Assembly (NCBI GenBank): GCA_028554755.1
Contig: JAPTOF010000001.1
Span: 37,095,501-37,159,500 of the forward strand
Reading direction: 5' to 3'
Length of the DNA: 64,000 nucleotides
Origin: Cordia subcordata
Taxonomy: Eukaryota > Streptophyta > Magnoliopsida > Boraginales > Cordiaceae
Position numbers and translations under genes: made by a program. Below the pieces are notes generated by a model. It made no database searches. It saw only the letters and a program-made list of their open reading frames with translations, and was not told the origin of the DNA. Below are positions 32,086-42,714 of the stretch, one piece after another (the first letter of the stretch is position 1; the number at the start of each line of letters is the position of its first letter).

Positions 32086-33440
32086 TGTGTGCAAATGTCT
32101 TAAGAGGGGGGATGAATTAAGATATTCAATGATTTTTGTGCTTAAAAATTTACCAAAAATTCAACAATTTTCTTTCAAGCAAAATATCAAACACAAGATA
32201 ATGAATATAAGTAAATGAAATAAATAAAGAGTAGAGAGTAGGAAGACAAACGATTTTTAGATGGTTCGGCCAAGCCTACGTCCCCCGCCCAAGGATACTC
32301 CCCTTAGGACTTCAACAATCTTCACTAAGAATGCTTCTTCAAATCTTGGTGAAGCAAAAACCAAGTTCTACAACTCTTTGAATCCAAACTTCAAAGAAAC
32401 TAAGAGCCCTACTCTTTAGGATTTCTCCATACTTTTACAAGCTTCTATAGATGTCTTTCTTAAGATTTCTCAAATCACAAAGTGTGTATATAACTCAAAA
32501 TTGATGAAGAATAGATATGTTCTTCTCACAAGATGATTTAGCAAGAAAAGCCCTTGAAAGCTCAAGGATTTTGCAAGCGTACCTCAAGATTTCAGCAATT
32601 AAAAGATGATATATGATTTTGCAAGCTTGGATTGATTTATCTTTATGAGTTTTGAAGGTGTATTTAAAGAGTTGTAAATGTTAAGGTTTTGGTAGGTGAA
32701 GAAAAGAAGAGAGAATGACCAGAACAATAATAAATAGCTAGTGCATTTATTATAGTATTTCACTTAGCCAGCCAACTGGTTGGGTCGTCCAGCTCCCCCT
32801 TGGCCTTCTTTGATTAGATCGGACGCCTTAGCCGGTCGACCGGCTAGGGGGTCCGGCTTTTCTTCCCTTTCTCTGTTTTGGTCCGGTGACCTCCCTGATC
32901 AGTCGGTCGACCGGCTGAGGGGGTTCAGCCATCCTAGAGAGTTGAAGTAAAGCCAAAAACCTCTAAAACATCTTTTTAAGCTAATTTAATCAAACTTTCA
33001 TAACTCTATACAAACTCAAGGTACTTTGTAAATGATTTTGAAGGCTTAAAAACATTTCAAGACATGTATTTATACTATGCATGCATCAAAATCATTTTTG
33101 CTTTTATTAAAGATAATTTTCATGAGATTAAAATTGTTTGAATTACGAAAAGTAGAAGCTAAGCTTAACCCTTGCAATTCTAAGGCGTTTCACAAGAAGA
33201 GCAACAAATCTGGTACCCTTTATGATGCCTCTTCTCTTCCTTATGCCTTCTCATCATCTTCTTCTTCAATCTTTGACAAATAATGCTCGTCATTGCTCAT
33301 CTTCTTCGATCTTCCAACCATCTATCTATTCAACTCATATTTGACACTCGCAAGATACTTTTAGTAAAAGGGATAATATATTTCAATAATATATATCAAA
33401 TTTTTCATCATCAAAATTAATAACTGGTATTTAGCCAACA
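32086..33440 (-). repeat. 5' LTR of the SIRE-like copia element
   Basis: On the minus strand it begins TGTTGGCTAAATA and ends TTTGCACACA just before the PBS, about 1355 bp. It contains two large GTCGAC palindromes: AGCCGGTCGACCGGCT at 32,830-32,845 (perfect, 16 nt) and AGTCGGTCGACCGGCT at 32,901-32,916. The partner 3' LTR was not found in the window. Confidence 0.85.
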
Positions 33441-33831
33441 ATGAATCTTTCTCTCTAGGATTTTAATGTTTTAGGCGAATTTCATTTTTGTTATGTTTTG
33501 TGTTTCCTTTGAAATTTTGTTTATTTTTCTTGCGTTATTTTTGTTTTTTTTTTTAATTTCTCTTGCTAAATGTAATGATTTTTTATGCCAGGATTATGTG
33601 TAGAGAAGAATGTAATTTTACTTGAGTGCTTCTACATTTTTCCAAACACGTGTACTGATTTGGGTAATGTAAAAATTGATTATGTGTAGAGAAGGATATC
33701 AGAAAGTATCAAAGAATTATGGAATATTGGAAGCATTTCGATGTACTTGTACTATAAAGCTTCATCGGATGATGTACGTACATAACATAGGCTTCTAGTT
33801 TAAAAAGCTTACTTTATAATCGTTTGTACTC
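33441..33831. other. unassigned spacer
   Basis: T-rich, with no gene or repeat recognised. The phrase gattatgtgtagagaag occurs twice (about 33,593 and 33,680), a trace of a small duplication. Confidence 0.4.
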
Positions 33832-33834
33832 TAA

Positions 33835-34237
33835 GACTTTATTTGGCCTAGTTTTTAGACATTCAAAAATATTTTTTATGAGTTTAAAAGTTGAAACTAA
33901 CCTATTTGGCAAATTTTTAAAAATACTTTTATATAAAAGCTGAAGCTGAAAAAAAAAACTAAAAAATGAAAAGCTCCAAATTGGAGCTTTTTAAAAATGG
34001 CTTCTGAAAAGCTATTTTTATATCGTTTCAGAAATTATTTTTTCCTTTTTTTCCTCAAAAATACTACTCATAATTTTGAAATTTCAATATTGCCCTCAAA
34101 CAATTAAAAGTCCAACTACTAAAATATCTGGCCAAATAATCAACAACTTTTATTTAACAGCACTTTTAACCAAAGCTCTACGGTTAAAAGCTCTACAACT
34201 CAACAGCTAAAATCTTACAATTAGGCCAAATCGAGCC
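33835..34237. mobile_element. 403-bp Tourist-like MITE
   Basis: Left GACTTTATTTGGCC and right (inward) GGCTCGATTTGGCC are TIRs. TAA is duplicated at 33,832-33,834 and 34,238-34,240. The interior has a hairpin-like agctccaaattggagct at about 33,974. Non-coding. Confidence 0.7.
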
Positions 34238-34240
34238 TAA

Positions 34241-35602
34241 AAATAGTAGAAAGGTTTGAATCTTTGTTCCTCTGTCAGATGAACACATGGAAGGTTTTTG
34301 TAAATTTTATCTTTTTTATTTTTTTATCCACCCAAATTAGTAGTTTTCTGGCTTAATAATTTGATTTTCTATTTCATGTAATTGATTTAGTTCATCGAGG
34401 TGGAGTTTTGTGGGTTGAGAACAACAATTAGAATTCCTCTTTCACTAGTTAACTTTGTATGAGCTTTTGCATACTGCAGTTAGCTAATACTATTGACTGC
34501 GAATGGTTGACGGATGGAATTTCTGGAAAAATTAATATAGAAATTTTGTTTGCAATCATGGAAAACAGATGGTTCATTTGAAATAAGTCTTGCATTTTAC
34601 ACATCTCTGGAAATATGTGAATAACTTTACTAGGTTTAGGGCCATCTTTTTTTAAGAGATAGGCATTACTTGTTATATGTATAGAAATTGATGAGGAAAA
34701 GTTTTCTTGTTCTGCTATCTTCCATAGATTGCTATTGAACATAGAACTACAGTAATCAAGCTTCCTGTTAAGAATGAAAAGAGAATGGAGAATGAAACTG
34801 TATTATTCTTGGAAGGGTGCTTAACGTAATTAGTTATATATGACAGAGAAGTTAAGAAATTCTAGTAGTCCTTAAACTGCATTATACATTGAATTTCACT
34901 AGTTTCATTTTCATGGCAATTGATCAATTCATTTAATATTTCCTTTATATTAATCATATGAATCTCGTTACATAATTAGTATTCCTTTTGGTTGGTCTTG
35001 TTGTTATACTTGTTTGTAGACTTGTTTGTTAATGTTGTGTATGGTATTTAACAATATTGAAATCCTTCCATTTTGTATAGATGGCAACTAAGAGAACTAA
35101 TTCATAAGAGCCTACACTTTGGCCAAGTGTAATTGTCAAAGACATCATGGTTGAAGAAGAAGTCAACGAAGGTAATATGAAATATGGTGTCTACAACACA
35201 AATTGAGTCATTGAATGAAGATACAAGTGTGGAGTTAGACTCTAATGCTGACAACTTCTCTGGATTAACTTATCAAGTTGTCATAAAGACGGCAAGATTT
35301 CACGACCAAATATCAAATTGGATGTGGCTAGAGTACAATAACTCTAATATATAAACTCATGGATTATGATATTTACGACTCAATGTTTTATTTTTGAGTA
35401 ATTTTTTAATTATCAAGGGTTATCTTAATTCGACGAATTTCTTAAATTTCATAAATTTAAAAATTTAAGAATTATCTTTCGTCTTGCTTGAATTTAGCAA
35501 TAAATTTAATTTTAAATTTTAACATAAAAATTTATTATAATTATCAAATTTTCATTTATTATGCAAGATATCAACTTTGTGCCCGTCACTCTATTCAACT
35601 AA
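34241..35602. other. unassigned spacer
   Basis: The minus-strand open frame at 34,449-34,742 (97 residues) has no recognisable domain. A stretch starting atggcaactaagagaac at 35,081 looks faintly coding but meets stops within a few codons in every frame. I cannot support a gene. Confidence 0.4.
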
Positions 35603-35831
35603 GGGCCTGTTTGGATTGGTTTTTTTTCAGGAAAAAACACTTTTTTTTCCTAAAAAAGTTACATTAAATTTGCAATAACTATTTGATTTGGCTTCCAAAA
35701 AAGCTGAAACTCTGAAAAAAGCTCAAATACAGTTTTTTTTAGAAGCCAGAATTTTCAGCTTCTCCAAAAAAGCTGTTTTTCAAAAGCTGTTAAAAAAGCG
35801 CTTTTAAAAAAAGCCAATCCAAACAAGACCC
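35603..35831. mobile_element. small Tourist-like MITE, family copy 2 of 3
   Basis: Left GGGCCTGTTTGGATTGG and right (inward) GGGTCTTGTTTGGATTGG are near-perfect TIRs. The 229-bp body is nearly the same as the copy at 56,226. The flanks TAA / AAA are a one-base-off 3-bp duplication. Confidence 0.8.
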
Positions 35832-36472
35832 AAAATTAAAATGACTTCTAATTATTTTTTAATTTTTATGTATTAATTTGATAATATATTATATTAAAAT
35901 ATAATCTTAGGTAAAACTCTTGTACCAAACAAGTTCTTGTATTTTCTTGTTTTTAAAAGTTGCTTTTAGAGCAAAATTACCCAAACAAGTTTTTTGGTCT
36001 TTAAATTTTTAAAATTGTTTTAAGAACAAAGTTTCCAAATAAATCTTTTTTACTTTTTTTGTAGTTTCCAAATAAATCTTTTTACTGTTTTTGTTCTCAA
36101 AAATTGTTTTTGAAATATGTTTTCAGAAACTATTTTTAGAGTAAAAAACAAAAATAGAAACCAAATGAGTTTCTCAATTTTCCTAGAAGTTCTACGAATA
36201 TATATACATATACATATATATATATATATTTATCTAGCTACAAGGTATAATACGGAAAGATAAAATGTGGAACCTAGAAAAGAAAAGATAATAGAAATTA
36301 CTATTTAGAATCTAGTTGGACAAAAAAAGATTTTTCGAGTGATCATGTGATCGCTTTTTTTTTCTCATTCATTCAAGAAATTATTGAATGAACTTATTAC
36401 TGAATCTAATGAGTTAAACTTAAAGTAAAGTAAAAAGTTTTATAAGGTCACTCTTTGTTCTAAAATCTAATC

Positions 36473-36508
<36 letters not shown>

Positions 36509-36528
36509 GTATGTATTTGTATATGTAT
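35832..36528. other. unassigned spacer with TA/TG microsatellites
   Basis: Repeated phrases of the type aaacaagtttttt and ttccaaataaatctttttac (about 35,950-36,090) show local duplication. Microsatellites lie at 36,200-36,230 (atatatatata) and 36,472-36,515 (ta, then gtat repeats). No gene. Confidence 0.45.
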
Positions 36529-37676
36529 GGTAAATGGCACTATACCCCTGTGATTTGCTATAAATGTAAATTAGCCCCTTATTCTTTTAAAATAGACACC
36601 AGATTCCTCTGTCGTCATCTAGAATATGGTACACTTACCCCCTCTGTTAACTTTTCCGTCAGAGATAATTGTAGGTGATGCACGTACGCCTAACATGCGA
36701 AAATGTCAGCAAAATAAGTGTTTTTTTTTTTTTTTGTATGCATTTTAGACCAAAATGACCCTTAATTTTTTTTTTCTTTTGCTCGAAAAACCACTTAGGG
36801 GCATTTTCCATTTACACCACAAACCAAACCAACACAATTCAAACACAACAAATATAAGAAATCACCCAACATACAATGGAACCTTCAAGAACAAAAACCA
36901 ACATAAAGATTCAAAAGCTAATACATATCAAACCAAAACGATGGAACTTCCGAAGCAAAAATTTTCTCCAGGATCGACAGTGAAAAAATTGCCAATCAAA
37001 AGCAAAAATTCTCTAATCCTTTTGCTGTTGCTTCTTTGTGGTGCAACTTTGGCCTTCCACCACTCATCTTATGCTTTTGCTGCTGCTTCTTTTGTAGCCA
37101 TGGCGGCATTCATATTCTCAAGCCTTACTATCTCTAATAGAGTTGAGCTTCATGAAGAGCTTATAATCATTATCATTCGATCGAAGAAAGAAAAAGAAAA
37201 GGAAAAATCGTAAGCTCAACATTGAGGCATATCATTCATTTGTCATCCTCATCATCATTCATCCATTCATTGATGATCATTATCATCCCTTAGAAGTTAT
37301 TAAATAATAGCTCTTATTATCCAGCTGTGTCTAGTGCAAAAGTTCATGAAAAAGCTTGAGAATGAGGCAGCACTGAAAGAGAAAAATGGGCTTCAATATA
37401 GGAATTTGGTATGGCTTTCGATTGAGGGCTTTGGTGTGATTTAGGGATTTTGTGAAAGAAGTTTACGAATTGGGAATTTTGACTAGTGGGTTTAATATAT
37501 ATAAAGGGTATTTAAGTCATTTCATACCCTCCGTTAAAAAATTTAAACAGCATAATCAAATAGAGCAAATATGTCATATATTAGATGACGAGGGGGGGGG
37601 TCTAATGCCTATTTTAAAAGAATAGGAGGTTAACTTATATTTATGGCAAACCACAAGGGGTATGGTGCCATTTGCC
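36529..37676. mobile_element. 1.15-kb long-TIR (Mutator-like/foldback) element
   Basis: The first 80 bases or so (GGTAAATGGCACTATACCCC, gtaaattagcccctta, cttttaaaatagaca) are matched in inverted form at the right end, with the same phrases in reverse order and about 80% identity by eye. Long TIRs of this kind suggest a MULE or foldback element. No 9-bp target duplication was found. A short open frame with a hydrophobic segment sits inside (36,942-37,213). A single end of a related copy lies at 3835-3965. Confidence 0.6.
36942..37213 (+). CDS. small putative membrane protein inside the TIR element, possibly captured
   Basis: I do not recognise this gene. From the ATG at 36,942 it gives about 90 residues: a basic N-terminus (MELPKQKFSPGSTVKKLPIK), a Leu-rich hydrophobic stretch (SLILLLLLLCGATLAF), an Ala/Phe-rich second hydrophobic stretch (AFAAASFVAMAAFIFSSL), then a polar tail with a run of Ile and ending in Lys/Glu repeats. 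Two membrane helices are plausible. The frame is open further upstream to 36,755, but that part is low-complexity. Its location between long inverted repeats suggests a host fragment picked up by a Mutator-like element. It may equally be chance. No promoter or splice signal was identified. Confidence 0.3.
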
Positions 37677-38012
37677 CTACACACACACATACACATACAT
37701 TAGTTAATCACCCATGCGATGCATAGGGAAGCAAAATGTTATTTTATACGGATAGCATTTTTTAAAAAATTATTATAAGTGGCATTATATTGGAATAAGT
37801 ATCATTATTATTTGTAAATAATTATAAAAGAGAGATTCAAATAATTAAATTATGTATATTTGAGTTAAATTACAAAATAAAAATGTAAATAATTAAAGCA
37901 TTTTGTAAAATAATTTACATTAAAATTACTAAGGGAAAGCAGTATAGAAATATGGAAAGAATATTAAAATAAGAAAAGATATATTTGGGCCTAATTAACT
38001 TGTCTTCAACCA
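37677..38012. other. unassigned spacer
   Basis: A short (CA)n run lies directly after the TIR element (37,679-37,700). The rest is A/T-rich without features. Confidence 0.4.
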
Positions 38013-38015
38013 TTA

Positions 38016-39104
38016 GGGGGCGTTTAGTTTACGAAATTATGGAGGATTCCTAGAAAAGTGAACTTGGAAATGTAATATTCCCACGTTTGGTTTGCAAAAT
38101 AAAAAATGATTCCCAAGCATGTTTTATTCTCGGGAATACAATATTTTCATGATTTGCTCAATTTTCATTCCCACACAAAGGGGCGGAAATCCAACTTTTC
38201 TGAGTAATGAAAAGTATAAAGTAAATTACAAAGACGGGAGAGCCCATATTTAAAACCTTCTCATGTATGATAAAAATTAACAAAAATAAAAAATAATTAC
38301 TAAGTAGTAGTAGTAGTAGTAATAATTATAAATTATTTGATATGTATTTTTATTAAATATCGGTTTTTATCTTTAAAAATAAAAATAATAATAATAAAAT
38401 TTAATAAATAATTAAAAATAAAAATATAATAAGAATAAAAATAAGAAATAAGAATTTTAAAAATAATAATATTTAAAAATTAATTAAAAATAAAAAATAC
38501 TTGAAATAAAAATAATTAAAAATTAATTAGTAAATAAATAAAAATAAAAATAATTAATACTTGATTTAAAAATAGTAATTTTAAAATAAAATATTTTAAA
38601 TTAATTAAAAAATAAAATAACAATAGTAATAATAATAGTTAATATCTAATTAATTTAATTAATTAAAGAATAACTAAATTATTAAAAATTAACAAAATAA
38701 TAATTGAAAACTAATAATTAATAAATAAATGAATTAATTATTTTATTACTTAATTATTTGAAAAGTATATTAAATTAAAAATTAATATTTAATTAATAAA
38801 AATAATTAATTTAGTAAATAACTAAATAATAAATCAAATAACCATGTATATTAATTAATTAAAATAAAAAATAAAAAATATTAATATTAATTAATTAATA
38901 TTTAATTAAAAATAAAAAATAATGCAATGAAATAAATAATTAATGGCAATAAAAATAATTAATTAGTTAATTAATTAGGGACATTTTATAGAATAGCTCA
39001 AAATTCCCAAGAATATTAATTTTAAACTAAACATAATACATTAACATTCCTAGGAATTTTTCAAACTTTTTCTAGGAATGTTTTTGGTATACCAAACGCT
39101 TTTT
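38016..39104. mobile_element. probable MITE with an almost pure A/T core
   Basis: The left end GGGGGCGTTTAGTTTACG...GGATTCCTAGAAAAG and the right end (inward) GCGTTTGGTATACC...ATTCCTAGAAAAAG agree over about 50 bases. TTA precedes the left end and a TTA lies at the approximate right end. Between 38,280 and 38,980 the sequence is nearly all A and T (aataaaaat, taattaatta). The right boundary is uncertain. Confidence 0.45.
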
Positions 39105-39521
39105 ATATAATTCCAGGGAATCACATTCCCAGGAATTTTGATTGCACGCAAAAGGTTGTGAAATCAAATATAAAACAGGAAAGAAAACATATTTCATATT
39201 TGTTAATTTAAGCAAAATGAATCACATAATAGAAAAATAATATTGATAACCAATTAAATTGAAATATCAAATTGGTTGAAGTAGGAAAGTGAGTCGCATA
39301 TGAACCACCAGCCAATATGCAAGAAACGTTAGGCTAGTAGTTTAATATTTAGGCATCAAGCAACAGATATTTGATAAGTATATTAGGCATTGTTTAGTAA
39401 TTATGGGTCAACTTTGGTATTTTGTGCAATCAATGAAATAAGTACACATGGCATTCATTGGTGAAGCAGAGTTTTTCAGAGGGAAGTAATGTCGTGCAAT
39501 TGGGTCAACTTTATACATATA
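39105..39521. other. unassigned spacer
   Basis: No coding frame, splice pair or repeat boundary was recognised. Confidence 0.4.
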
Positions 39522-39855
39522 CTAGTGTGACACCCGTGTGATGCACGAGAAGCGATATATGTGATTAAATATATTAAAATTATATAATTTTTGTATTTTA
39601 CTAAATAGTTATTGAAATAATTATATATTATAGAATTAATAAAACAGTGATGATGTATATAAAGAAATGTCATAATATTAATTAAATTAAAATATTTAAT
39701 ATAGGAATGGGAACTAAATAAATAATAAAAAATAAAAATGACCTAAGAATGGGCATATTAAATTAATTGATAAGTAATTATAGAAAACTTGTCATATAGA
39801 ACGCCACTTAACAACACGAAATTACAACTTATTTTATTTTATTATATAGTATAAA
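39522..39855 (-). mobile_element. short Helitron-like element, copy 1
   Basis: On the minus strand it starts near tactatataataaa and ends in a hairpin-like cgtgcatcacacggg followed by tgtcacaCTAG, then T. A CTRR end after a short hairpin, with no target duplication, is the Helitron plan. It is an inverted, closely similar copy of 59,584-59,910. It has no Rep/helicase, so it is non-autonomous. An (AAT)n run follows at 39,854-39,902. Confidence 0.6.
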
Positions 39856-39902
39856 TAATAATAATAATAATAATAATAATAGTAATAATAATAATAATAA
39901 TA
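39854..39902. repeat. (AAT)n microsatellite
   Basis: About sixteen ata/aat trinucleotides with one interruption, followed by ta and ca dinucleotide runs to about 39,960. Confidence 0.85.
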
Positions 39903-39960
39903 GATATGTATGTATCTATCTAACTATATATATATACACACACATATACACCCATATATA

Positions 39961-40600
39961 TACAAAACACTTTATATATATTACTATCATATATTTTAAG
40001 TATGTATATTGTACCTAAATCATGTTTGTATATTGATTTTATTTTAGATTTTGAACTTTCTATTGAACAAAATGTGAGGGTTATAATATCTTTTAGATAT
40101 ATATTTTATATTATTATTCTCAAAACTCTTCGCTCATTTCATGCCTTGGTAAATGTTTATGTCTTGGGATTAATAAGAAGTTGATTTCCCTGGACAAACA
40201 TGATCTCGTTTCTGATGTTTGGTCAGGCAGATTTTGGGATGTGACAATTATTATTTATATTCAACATTATTTTGTCATAGAAAAAGCAAATTCTATCATA
40301 TAAAGGCAATTTTAAAATAATGAGAATTAATTTAAAAAAAATAAGAAACAACAAAGACTTATTGTAAAATTATTTCAAACTTAAAATAAAAATAAAATAT
40401 GGAATTTTCTTACTCGTTAGACTTGTCAAAGGGTTAAAACTATCACGATGAAAAGTTTGGAGGGTGGCCATAAAATTTGGGGTAAAAAGTTTCGTGGCCA
40501 TTACAGTATGCCACGAGTTCTATTTTGGCATAGATTATACGGTACTCCTCCAACGTATGGTGCACCCATATTTAAAAAAAAAAAAGAAAAGAAAACATAT
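39961..40600. other. unassigned spacer
   Basis: The open frames at 40,002-40,184 and 40,448-40,660 show no domain. Nothing further was recognised. Confidence 0.4.
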
Positions 40601-40617
40601 TTGATTGATGCTTTCAT

Positions 40618-41300
40618 CTCTCACTCTCACACACATAAACGAACACACACTTACAAATAGAAACACACACAATTACACCCTTACGCACACACACAGATGC
40701 AGACTCACGCACACACACATAGACGCAGAAAAACTATCATGGTGCCGTTGGAGCTTGATTGGAGATTGAGTGGCGATGTCAAGGTCGCAAGATGATGGAG
40801 GACGGCGTCGATGAAGTCCAATTTCACCTGTGCGTATTTTTGTGTCTGTAAGTGTGTGGGTCTATGGTGTGTGTTTGTGTTTGTATGTGTACGGGTTTGA
40901 ATGAACATAACAAATATATGTGAAGTTGCCAACAATTACAACAAAATGATAAATAAATATGTGGGTTTGTGTTTTGTGTGTGTGAGAGTGTTAAACAACT
41001 ATATATATAGTGGTAAACAAATAAATATAAAGTTGTGAAAAAATAGAACGGAGTGATGAACAAATGCATGTGTTTGTGGTTGTGATGTGTGAGATTACAA
41101 TTATATATAGAGCGATAGAACAAATAAATATAAAGTTATAAACAAATATATATATTTGTATTTATGTGTTTGTTGTGTATGATAATGGTGAATAAATATA
41201 TATGGAATGGTGAACAAAATAAACGTATTTTTATATATGTGTGTTTGTGTACGTGAGAGTGGTGAATAAATATACGTGAAGTGATAAATAAGTATTTAGT
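40618..41300. repeat. CA/TG-rich block and GTGAACAAAT-type minisatellite
   Basis: From 40,618 to 40,730 the strand is cacaca-rich, and from 40,850 to 40,995 it is tgtgtg-rich. From about 40,900 to 41,300 a degenerate unit (gtgaacaaataaatat-aa-gt-gtg) recurs, alternating with TG-rich tracts. Inverted, related sequence lies at 46,360-46,600. The open frames on the minus strand are low-complexity. Confidence 0.6.
40725..40845 (-). pseudogene. duplicated gene-like fragment, homologous to 54,410-54,520
   Basis: On the minus strand this 120-bp segment matches the plus strand at 54,410-54,520 at roughly 80% or better by eye, and the similarity continues into the neighbouring CA-rich tract. Both copies keep one open frame with the shared pattern LHHLAT-T-P--L-SSS-GTM-VF-RLC. 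The frame preservation hints at a coding origin. I do not recognise the protein. At 54 kb the sequence lies just upstream of a spliced-looking locus, and here it stands alone among repeats. Confidence 0.45.
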
Positions 41301-41665
41301 GTATAAAAGTCGGAAAAGATAAAAATATTTTTTATTTTAATTTTATTGTGTGTGAACTAGAGCATATTGCTGCTGGAGCACAATGTACACTCCCTATGCT
41401 GGTTAGGATCTGATGGAGGTAGAAGCAAGTTTTTGGGTCGACAATTCATGTAGCCATAAAATCTATTTTGGCCATTCAACTATTTTCTGAAGAGATTGAC
41501 TCAAAAAAAAAATATATATATATATATATATATTATAAAGAGACCATCTACCCATTTTGACCGTTACATTCATTTTCGGTTTGAAAATTAACTAACAAAG
41601 TATAGCATATGCATGTAACATGTCTTTATACGATAAAAAAGGATTAATTGATCCAATATAACTAT
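41301..41665. other. spacer carrying one arm of a distant inverted repeat
   Basis: 41,300-41,395 (aaaagtcggaaaagataaaaat ... agcacaatgtacac) is an inverted relative of 46,255-46,360. A TA run lies at 41,513-41,533. No gene. Confidence 0.4.
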
Positions 41666-42700
41666 AAATGAGTCACTGAGTCCTTTTTTTTTTTTTTTGA
41701 ACTTTTATCTCAACCATCTAATATATTCTAATTATATCAATTCCCTTTAAATCCCTCTTAACTTTTTTTGCGCTGGGCAAATCCCTCTTAACTTTCAACA
41801 AAATAATAAAAAATTTATCAATTTTATTCAAAATTCTTCTTTATATAGTCCATAATTATTTAAAATCCCTCGTACAATACTGATAGCGATAAGAGGAATC
41901 GCTGAAAAACATGTTCTTATCCCTAAAGAAATGGAATAATGGCCTTACCTCTTGTTCTTAAGTGTTAAGAGTAATATTATCTTAGAAGGATACTTTTTCA
42001 CGTCCAATTAACTAATGGTGAATTTGTATGTATGTATATATATTGCTTGAAATATGGCTTGAATTCTTTTCAACTATACATGGTATTGATGATTAAAATA
42101 TAAGAATTGAGTTTAATTCAAAACAAGCAAATTGATTGAAACTGGCTAGATTCGTAGATGTTGATAGGTGTTTGGTCCGTGATAATTGCTAGTGGGAATG
42201 TTGTCCGTTCATGTTGGTTTTTTATGATTTATATGGATAAGTTATACTCGTCTCGGGAAGGAGATGAGTGGTGGGCACTACTAATATTATGTGTAGTAGT
42301 GGATTTTTGTGATGTTTCAAGCCGTTCAAGGATATTCTGATCTATGTATTGTTTGGTGTTTAGGCTAATATGCATGGAGGAATTGAGGAAATTAGCATAG
42401 TAATATATGTTTTGGAACTAGCTAACAAGTATAGAAGGGCATGAGAAAGGGAATATGTGTGTTTGTAAGATGGGAAAGAAAAGCTAACCTACTAATATAA
42501 TAGTCCTTTAATACTATTAATATAATATGAGGAATTTTAAATGATTATGAACTAAATAAAGTGGAATTTTGGAGAATTTTGATAATTTTTTTTATTATTT
42601 TGATGACAATTAGGAGGAACTTAAAAGGGATTGATATAATTGGGATATATTAGACGGTTGAGACAAAAGTGCAAACAAATAATGACTTAATGGCTCATTT
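41666..42700. mobile_element. Mutator-like element with ~110-bp TIRs
   Basis: The left end AATGAGTCACTGAGTCC ... CAACCATCTAATATATT and the inverted right end AATGAGCCATTAAGTC ... CAACCGTCTAATATATC agree over more than 100 bases. The 1.03-kb length with long TIRs suggests a non-autonomous MULE. No target duplication was found. The interior frame at 42,158-42,340 (about 60 residues, Trp/Val-rich) is unrecognised and could be captured or chance. Confidence 0.6.
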
Positions 42701-42714
42701 GTTTTAAAAAAAAT

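Larger units (their letters stand above)
16392..33440 (-). mobile_element. SIRE-like Ty1/copia retrotransposon, decayed, split by a gypsy insertion
   Basis: Reading leftward on the minus strand the order is: 5' LTR (33,440-32,086), PBS, gag, protease, integrase, [Athila insertion 28,745-19,752], reverse transcriptase, RNase H, non-coding gap, env-like ORF. Integrase before RT defines Ty1/copia. The roughly 1.35-kb LTR, the long gag with coiled coil and two zinc knuckles, and an env-like ORF after RNase H fit the SIRE/Maximus lineage. All genes carry stops or frameshifts. The 3' LTR is absent: sequence after the env-like ORF stops near 16,392 at the GC-island element. The flank right of the 5' LTR is ATGAA, with no matching partner found. 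Confidence 0.85.

Noticed and set aside
34449..34742. Minus-strand open frame of 97 residues
   Set aside because: No domain, no splice context, low-complexity surroundings. It is not distinguishable from chance.
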